NCBI RefSeq assembly: GCF_022808715.1
Contig: NZ_JAKZKX010000002.1
Coordinates: forward strand, 1 to 64,000
DNA length: 64,000 bases
Reading direction: 5' to 3'
Source of the DNA: Fundidesulfovibrio agrisoli
Lineage (GTDB): Bacteria > Desulfobacterota > Desulfovibrionia > Desulfovibrionales > Desulfovibrionaceae
The notes under the pieces were generated by a model, which saw only the letters and a list, made by a program, of their open reading frames with translations, did no database searches and was not told the DNA's origin. The position numbers and the translations under genes are program-made. Shown here piece by piece: positions 59,186 to 64,000 of this stretch. Every line of letters begins with the position of its first letter. Within the stretch, counting starts at the first letter, position 1.

Positions 59186-60865
59186 CTACAGCCTGTCCAG
59201 GATGTACCTGGCCGTGATGGGCAGGCCGTCATAGCGGGTGACGGCCTCCTTGAAGTGATAACCGCATTCCTGGCGGATCAGCCGCGCCAACTGGCAGGAC
59301 TGGTTGCCCTCCACCATGACCACACGTCCGGCCCGCTCCAGAATGGGCAGGAACTGCTTCGGAATCAGAGGGTAGACCTGCCCGAAGTGCAGCACCGCCG
59401 CGCTTTTGCCCCCGGCGCGCAGACCCTGTGCGGCTTCGAGGGCCGCGCCCATGGCCGAGCCCCAGCACACCAGCAGCGTCGAGGGGGCCTCGTCGCCGGA
59501 GTACGTTGGGGGGACCACGTCAGCCGCGAGCCCGTCGAACTTGCGCATGCGCTTGTCCACCATCTGGACGCGCACCGTGAGGTCCTCGGTGATGTGGCCG
59601 TCCTCGGTGTGCTCGTCGCTGTCCACCACAACCAAATGCTCGCCGAAACCGGGCACCAGCCTGGGGGAGACGCCGCTGGGGGTAAGGGCGTAGCGTTTGT
59701 ACCCTGCGGGGTCCTCGCAGGTCAGGCCGGGCCCGCTCACGGGCGGCAGGGCCTCCAGGTCGAACGGGACCACCGCCCGGTAGGAATCCGCAAGAAACTG
59801 GTCGGTGAGCACGAACACCGGGCTCTGCCACTTCTCGGCCTGGTCCATGGCCCGATAGGTCAGCTCGAAGCATTGCTCGGGCGTGCCGGGGGTGAAGACC
59901 GCCCGGGGGAAGTCGCCGTGCCCGGCGTAAAGCACCATGTTCAGGTCGCCCTGCTCGGTGCGTGTGGGCAGGCCCGTGGCCGGGCCGGGCCGCTGGGCCA
60001 GCACCACCACCACCGGGGTCTCGGTCATGCCAGCGAGGCTCACGCCCTCCACCATCAGGGCGAAGCCGCCGCCCGAGGTGGGCACCACGACGCGAGCGCC
60101 CGCGTAGGATGCCCCGAGGGCCATGTTGATGGCCGCGATCTCGTCCTCGGCCTGCTCGATGAGCATGCCCATCTTCGTCCCCTGGGAGACGAAGGTGGCC
60201 GCCACCGAGGTGGCCGGGGTCATGGGATAATAGGAGCAGAAATTGGCCCCCGCCGCCAGCGCGCCGAAGGCGATGGCCTCGTTGCCGTTCATGAACAGAC
60301 GTTTCGCGGTGCGCACCGGCGGGGCCATGCAGCTGAACACGGCCTTCTGCCCGGCGGCCCAGTCCTGGGCGGAGGAGAACACGTCCAGGTTCTGGCGCAC
60401 CACCTCATCGCCTTTCTTGGCGAACTCGTCCCGGATGAGGGCCTCCAGCCAGGAGCGCTCCAGGCAGAGCAGTTGCGTCAGCACGCCCAGGGCGGCCACG
60501 TTCTCGAACATAGGCTTGGGGCAGAGGGCCTTGAAGGGGATGGAGAGCCCCGGGTGCCCCAGGCGGTCGATGGCCTCGTCCGCCAGCACCAGGGCGCGCG
60601 AGGTGAGCTGGGCGCGGTGAAGGGCCACGGTCTCCGCGTTGAGGGCCACCAGCAGGTCGATGCTCTCCCTGGGGCCGTGGATGGCCTCGTGGCTGACCCG
60701 GATGGCGTAGGTGTTGTGCCCGCCCCTGATGCGGGACATGTAGTCCTGCGTGACCACTATCTCGTAGCCCGCGCGCACCAGGGCCTTGGCCAGGAAATCG
60801 CCCACGGTGACGAGGCCCTGGCCGGCCTCGCCGCCTATGACGATCGAAACGCATGTGTCCGACAT
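59186..60865 (-). CDS. korA: 2-oxoacid:ferredoxin oxidoreductase, fused gamma-alpha subunit
   Basis: The 559-residue protein combines the gamma domain (residues ~1-180: SIVIGGEAGQGLVTVGDFLAKAL and RGGHNTYAIR) with the alpha domain (~195-559: GNEAIAFGALAAGANFCSYYPMTPAT, LIEQAEDEIAAINMALGASYAGAR, TSGGGFALMVE). Such gamma-alpha fusions are typical for two-gene KorAB systems. Separate delta (ferredoxin) subunits are not encoded nearby, so a soluble ferredoxin must serve as acceptor. TGGAGGATTTTC precedes the ATG. Confidence 0.92.
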   Translation of the reverse strand: MSDTCVSIVIGGEAGQGLVTVGDFLAKALVRAGYEIVVTQDYMSRIRGGHNTYAIRVSHEAIHGPRESIDLLVALNAETVALHRAQLTSRALVLADEAIDRLGHPGLSIPFKALCPKPMFENVAALGVLTQLLCLERSWLEALIRDEFAKKGDEVVRQNLDVFSSAQDWAAGQKAVFSCMAPPVRTAKRLFMNGNEAIAFGALAAGANFCSYYPMTPATSVAATFVSQGTKMGMLIEQAEDEIAAINMALGASYAGARVVVPTSGGGFALMVEGVSLAGMTETPVVVVLAQRPGPATGLPTRTEQGDLNMVLYAGHGDFPRAVFTPGTPEQCFELTYRAMDQAEKWQSPVFVLTDQFLADSYRAVVPFDLEALPPVSGPGLTCEDPAGYKRYALTPSGVSPRLVPGFGEHLVVVDSDEHTEDGHITEDLTVRVQMVDKRMRKFDGLAADVVPPTYSGDEAPSTLLVCWGSAMGAALEAAQGLRAGGKSAAVLHFGQVYPLIPKQFLPILERAGRVVMVEGNQSCQLARLIRQECGYHFKEAVTRYDGLPITARYILDRL

Positions 60866-60894
60866 GAAAATCCTCCAGGTCGAATGAAAAAGCG

Positions 60895-60924
60895 AAGCGG
60901 CCGCCGGAAGTCCGGCGGCCGCTT
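60895..60924. terminator. hairpin between ferritin gene and korA
   Basis: AAGCGGCCGCCGGA (60895-60908) pairs exactly with TCCGGCGGCCGCTT (60911-60924). On the minus strand it ends the ferritin transcript before the korA start. The T-tail is short. Confidence 0.75.
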
Positions 60925-60981
60925 GAAGATGCATGCCGCAACCCGCCAGGGGGCTGCGCCGTGAGGTCCGGGCCGCCGGGT

Positions 60982-61497
60982 TTAAGCTTTGGCCCCGGTG
61001 GGCGGGGTGAACACGCGGGTGGCCAGTTCCTTGTCCAGCATGTAGAGCGCGGAGGGGTCGTTTTCAACCAACTTGAGCTTGTTGATGACGTCCTGCACGC
61101 TGGCTTCCTCCTCCACCTGCTCGTCGATGAACCACTTCAGGTAGGAGGCGGTGGCATGGTCGCGCTCGTCGATGGCGAGGTCCATCAGCGCGTTGATGCG
61201 CGCGGTGACGCCCTGCTCGTGCTTGAGCGTGTCCTGGAAGGCTGCCAGGGGGCTGGCCCAGGAGTTCTCGGGGGCTTCCAGGGTCTGCAGCTTGATGCGC
61301 CCGCCGCGCTCGAAGGTGTAGTTGTAGAACTTGGTGGCGTGGAACTTCTCTTCCTGCTCCTGCACCTTCATCCAGCTGGCGAAGCCCATGAGGCCCATAT
61401 CCTCGAAGTAGGAGGCCATGGACAGGTACAGGTAGGAGGACCACAGCTCCCACTTTACCTGGTCGTTGAGGGCCTGGTTCATTTTATCGCTGAGCAT
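60982..61497 (-). CDS. ferritin
   Basis: The 171-residue protein is a non-heme ferritin: MNQALNDQVKWELWSSYLYLSMASYFED with ferroxidase-centre Glu, KVQEQEEKFHATKFYNYTFERGGRI (ExxH) and HEQGVTARINALMDLAI, followed by DEQVEEEASVQ. It stores iron and consumes oxidants. It starts 3 bases after the desulfoferrodoxin gene, so both oxygen-defence proteins are co-expressed. Confidence 0.95.
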   Translation of the reverse strand: MLSDKMNQALNDQVKWELWSSYLYLSMASYFEDMGLMGFASWMKVQEQEEKFHATKFYNYTFERGGRIKLQTLEAPENSWASPLAAFQDTLKHEQGVTARINALMDLAIDERDHATASYLKWFIDEQVEEEASVQDVINKLKLVENDPSALYMLDKELATRVFTPPTGAKA

Positions 61498-61500
61498 GTG

Positions 61501-61878
61501 CTACTCCGCCTTCCAGAGGCCGTGGAGGTTGCAATATTCGCGGGCGACGATCTTATCGGCCTGGATGCAGAACTCGGCTTCGGGGGCCATGCCGGGCTTG
61601 AGCTCCTGGCGGTAGACCTTGCCGTCGGCCATGACCTCGATGAACTCGATCCAGTGCTTCTCTTCCATGGGATGGGCCACGCTGCCGACCTTGACCTTGA
61701 AGCCGTTGGCGGTCTTCTCGATCACGGGGACGTGCTTCTCCTTGGCGGCGTCAACGGTGTTGGCCGCGAAATACTTCATGGGCTCGCCGCAACAGGTCAG
61801 ATCGCCGTCGCCGGTGTGCAGGACTTCAACGATGTTGCCGCAGAGAGCGCATTTGTAGATACCGTGCAGTTCGGACAT
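61501..61878 (-). CDS. dfx: desulfoferrodoxin (superoxide reductase)
   Basis: The 125-residue protein has both iron centres. Centre I (FeCys4) is given by C10, C13, C29 and C30 in YKCALCG and TCCGEPM. Centre II (FeHis4Cys, the reactive site) by His in [21 protein letters not shown] and the Cys/His pair in EYCNLHGLW. It reduces superoxide to peroxide using rubredoxin electrons. This is a hallmark of sulfate reducers and other anaerobes. AAGGAGACACT precedes the ATG. Confidence 0.96.
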   Translation of the reverse strand: MSELHGIYKCALCGNIVEVLHTGDGDLTCCGEPMKYFAANTVDAAKEKHVPVIEKTANGFKVKVGSVAHPMEEKHWIEFIEVMADGKVYRQELKPGMAPEAEFCIQADKIVAREYCNLHGLWKAE

Positions 61879-61911
61879 AGTGTCTCCTTTGCTTATGACG
61901 AAGGTGAAAGG

Positions 61912-61939
61912 CCGGCCGCCACTAAAAACGGGCGGCCGG
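61912..61939. terminator. hairpin between TauE-family gene and dfx
   Basis: CCGGCCGCC (61912-61920) pairs with GGCGGCCGG (61931-61939) around a T/A-rich 10-base loop. On the minus strand it would terminate the transcript of the permease gene before dfx. Confidence 0.6.
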
Positions 61940-61996
61940 GCATCTTCATCAGCTAAACCACTTTCGGGCGGTTTCCGCAAGGGCTTTCAGCGGGGG

Positions 61997-63001
61997 CTAT
62001 TTGAGGAATTCATAAACGTAGCGCACCGCCAGGAACAGGATGCACGCCGAGAGGAAGGCCTTGATATACTTGGCCGGGACGTATTTCTGGCAGCGCGCGC
62101 CCACGTACATGCCCGCGAATCCGCCCAGGCCGAAGAGCGCGCCCAGGGTCCAGTCGGGGGCCACGGCCAGTTCGGGCCAGAACGGGGCGATGGCCTGGTA
62201 GAACACCACGCCGGAGACGCTGGTCAGGAAGGTGCCCATGAGCGCCGCGCCCGCCACGGTGTAGACCGGCAGCCCGAAGAAGGCCACGAAGAAGGGCGCG
62301 ATGATGGCCCCGCCGCCGATTCCGTAGACGCCGCCGACAATGCCCACGATCAGGCTCATGAGCAGCACCCCGCCAGTGGAGAAGCAGTAGCGCTCGCCCT
62401 GGAAGACGAACTCCACCTGCTTGAACGAATACTTCGACTCGGAAACGGCCATGGAATCGATGAGGCTCCCCTGGGGGCCGCAGGCCGTGCCGCCCATGGC
62501 CGCGGAGCTCTGCAGGGCGTTCTTCTGGGCGCAGCTCACCGGCTTTGCCGCGTCGCGCATGGAGCAGCCGGGGCCGGAACCCGGCGCGGGCTTTGCCGGG
62601 GCCTTCTTGAAGAAGGTGTCGCGCACGAGTCGCAGCCCGATATAGCCCAGCACCGCCGCGGCGAACATCTTGAAGTTCTTGGGGTCCGGCAGATATTTGA
62701 CGCGGATGTAGGCCCCCAGGAACACCCCGGGCAGGGTGCCCAGGGCCGTGGCGTAGGTCAGGGGCCAGACCATGCGTTTTTCGCGGATGTAGCGGTACAC
62801 CCCGCTGGGAATGGCTACTATGTTGAAGACCTGGTTGGTGGCGGAGACGGACGGCGAGACGTATCCCAGCACGCTCATCTGGAAGGGCAGCAGCAGAAAC
62901 GCGCCGGACACGCCGCCCATGGAGGTGCAGAAGGACACGGCGAAAGCCACCAGCGGCGGAACCCACACGGATACTTCGATGCCGGCTACCGGAAAATACA
63001 T
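61997..63001 (-). CDS. TauE/SafE-family membrane permease with cysteine-containing loop
   Basis: The 334-residue protein has about eight membrane segments in two halves, each with family motifs: SFCTSMGGVSGAFLLLPFQ and SATNQVFNIVAIPSG in the first, IVGIVGGVYGIGGGAIIAPFF in the second. Family members export sulfite, sulfoacetate or related organosulfur anions. The central cytoplasmic loop (about residues 130-190) contains GPGCSMRDAAKPVSCAQK and ACGPQGS, three cysteines in a low-complexity insert. It is monocistronic, upstream of dfx, with a hairpin between them. Confidence 0.88.
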   Translation of the reverse strand: MYFPVAGIEVSVWVPPLVAFAVSFCTSMGGVSGAFLLLPFQMSVLGYVSPSVSATNQVFNIVAIPSGVYRYIREKRMVWPLTYATALGTLPGVFLGAYIRVKYLPDPKNFKMFAAAVLGYIGLRLVRDTFFKKAPAKPAPGSGPGCSMRDAAKPVSCAQKNALQSSAAMGGTACGPQGSLIDSMAVSESKYSFKQVEFVFQGERYCFSTGGVLLMSLIVGIVGGVYGIGGGAIIAPFFVAFFGLPVYTVAGAALMGTFLTSVSGVVFYQAIAPFWPELAVAPDWTLGALFGLGGFAGMYVGARCQKYVPAKYIKAFLSACILFLAVRYVYEFLK

Positions 63002-63207
63002 GGCGTCCTCGCTTGCTGTTCGAAGATAGTCACCAATTTCACAATGTCCGTGACCATTCTCTAGCCGCTCCTGTCGAGCCTGTCCACAACCTCGGCACGG
63101 AGTTTGCGTTTTTATTCCAGCTGGGGCTACAGGGTAATTCCTGCCGCCCTCGACTAAAGGGTTTTGCTTCCCGGCCGATAGGACGGCAAACCATTGGAGG
63201 AACCGCC

Positions 63208-64000
63208 ATGCGCGCGAAAGCTTTCCTCGCGGCGCTCGCCACGCTGGCTCTCGGGGCCGTAACGGCCGCCGCCCAGACCGCCGGGCCGGTCGATCCCGGA
63301 GCCGAAGTGGATCTTTCCAAGCCCCAGGGCACCACGATCAACGGGGTGTCCGGCGTGCGGGTGCGTTCCACGCCCGGAGCCTCGCAGGGCTACCTGGTGC
63401 CGGACGCATCGGGCGGATACGTCAACTACGCGCCGGGCCCGCCGCTGCCCCCGCCCTCCCCCTCGCGGGCCGACGCCGAGGAGTTGCGGCTCTACGCGCG
63501 GGAGCTGGCCGCCCAGATCACCACGGGCATCACGGGCGAGGCTCCCCTCGCGGGCGTCTCCAGCGTGCCTTCCGCCTTCGTGGACCAGGATTCGCGCCTG
63601 ACTTCGTCCTTCGGGCGGCTCCTGGGCGAGCAGATGATCTACGAGATCAACAGCCGGGGCTTCCCCGTCAAGGAGGCGCGCGGCAACGCGCCCGCGGCCG
63701 CCAAGGGGAGGAAGGCCCCTTCCGAGCACCTGGCCGTGCTTGCGGGCTCCTACTACGTGGACCGCGACAACATCTTCGTCAACGCCCGGCTCGTGGAACC
63801 CTCGGGCCGCGTGCTGCGCACCGGGTCCGTGCTGATACCCATGACCCCCACCCTGCGCAGGATGCTCGGCCTGCCCGAGCCCGGGGCCATGCAGCCGCGC
63901 CTGCCCACGCTCATCGGCGCGCGCGACGTGAACGACCCGCCCGGCGCCTACGGCAAGCCCGCCGCTCCGTATTCGCCCTCGCCAACGAAAGCGAAGGCCA
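63208..64000 (+). CDS. FlgO-like exported protein (cut by window edge)
   Basis: A frame starting at ATG 63208, with TTGGAGGAACCGCC upstream, stays open to the window end (264 codons). It has a signal peptide (MRAKAFLAALATLALGAVTAAAQ), a Pro-rich spacer, then a FlgO-like domain: LRLYARELAAQITTGI, SRLTSSFGRLLGEQMIYEINSRG, HLAVLAGSYYVDRDNIFVNARLVEPSGRVL. FlgO-family lipoproteins and relatives assist flagellar outer-membrane assembly. No lipobox is evident here. The C-terminal end is outside the window. Confidence 0.75.
   Translation, partial: MRAKAFLAALATLALGAVTAAAQTAGPVDPGAEVDLSKPQGTTINGVSGVRVRSTPGASQGYLVPDASGGYVNYAPGPPLPPPSPSRADAEELRLYARELAAQITTGITGEAPLAGVSSVPSAFVDQDSRLTSSFGRLLGEQMIYEINSRGFPVKEARGNAPAAAKGRKAPSEHLAVLAGSYYVDRDNIFVNARLVEPSGRVLRTGSVLIPMTPTLRRMLGLPEPGAMQPRLPTLIGARDVNDPPGAYGKPAAPYSPSPTKAKA

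Noticed and set aside
1..64000. CRISPR arrays, rRNA genes, plasmid or chromosomal origins
   Set aside because: I saw no regularly spaced direct repeats, no rRNA core segments and no DnaA-box clusters or partition genes while reading the window.

Overview
The window looks like a chromosomal segment of a high-GC, anaerobic, sulfate-reducing-type Desulfobacterota, most likely the order Desulfovibrionales. This is an inference from gene content: desulfoferrodoxin with ferritin, a tungsten-type aldehyde:ferredoxin oxidoreductase, a two-gene 2-oxoacid:ferredoxin oxidoreductase, an atypical thioredoxin reductase, a DsrE-like protein, and TlpA/Hpt/RadA neighbourhoods typical of that group. No rRNA is present to confirm it.

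Positions 1-7375 are the early region of a Mu-like transposable prophage, transcribed leftward from a divergent CI-type repressor (6545-7375). In transcription order it carries two small regulators, the Mu A-type transposase, the Mu B-type ATPase, a winged-helix protein, a small HTH protein, a membrane peptide, DUF3164, GemA and a Mor-type activator. The prophage looks damaged. The transposase and the small HTH gene each carry one in-frame TAG, and an IS transposase (cut by the left window edge) sits at the 3' end of mor. A set of similar dyads (TAGCC-N3-RGCTA) lies in the divergent control region and inside the repressor gene.

Positions 7811-13879 hold leftward host genes: an FKBP-like/methyltransferase fusion, a ferric-reductase-like flavocytochrome paired with a P2-type cation ATPase, and a DUF2062 membrane protein. 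A decayed stretch follows (13880-14741), then a large secreted Fn3 protein, an orphan NosL-like protein and a periplasmic solute-binding protein. Positions 19812-29784 form a coherent block: a PAS-containing sigma-54 activator, a complete Liv-type ABC importer (binding protein, two permeases, two ATPases), an iron-type alcohol dehydrogenase and an AOR. This suggests inducible import and oxidation of an amino-acid-like or aromatic substrate through an alcohol or aldehyde.

Positions 30069-47394 are mixed and mostly housekeeping: a secreted glucanase-like protein, a long LOG-domain protein, an atypical thioredoxin reductase, tRNA-Met, a Nif3-like protein, a zinc-ribbon coiled-coil protein, the RNase P RNA, fused ispDF, cysS, a secreted protein, an MFS pump with its TetR regulator and operator, radA, a DUF3426 protein, hpt, a short ArgA-like acetyltransferase and a TlpA-like thioredoxin. 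Positions 47395-58245 hold a short MetH, an RpoH-like sigma factor with an acidic N-terminal extension, a TPR lipoprotein, a LolB-like lipoprotein, rpiB, tkt, an RRM protein, glpX and a DsrE-like protein. The right end holds korB/korA, ferritin, desulfoferrodoxin, a TauE-family permease and the start of a FlgO-like protein cut by the window edge. Several strong hairpin terminators separate these units.
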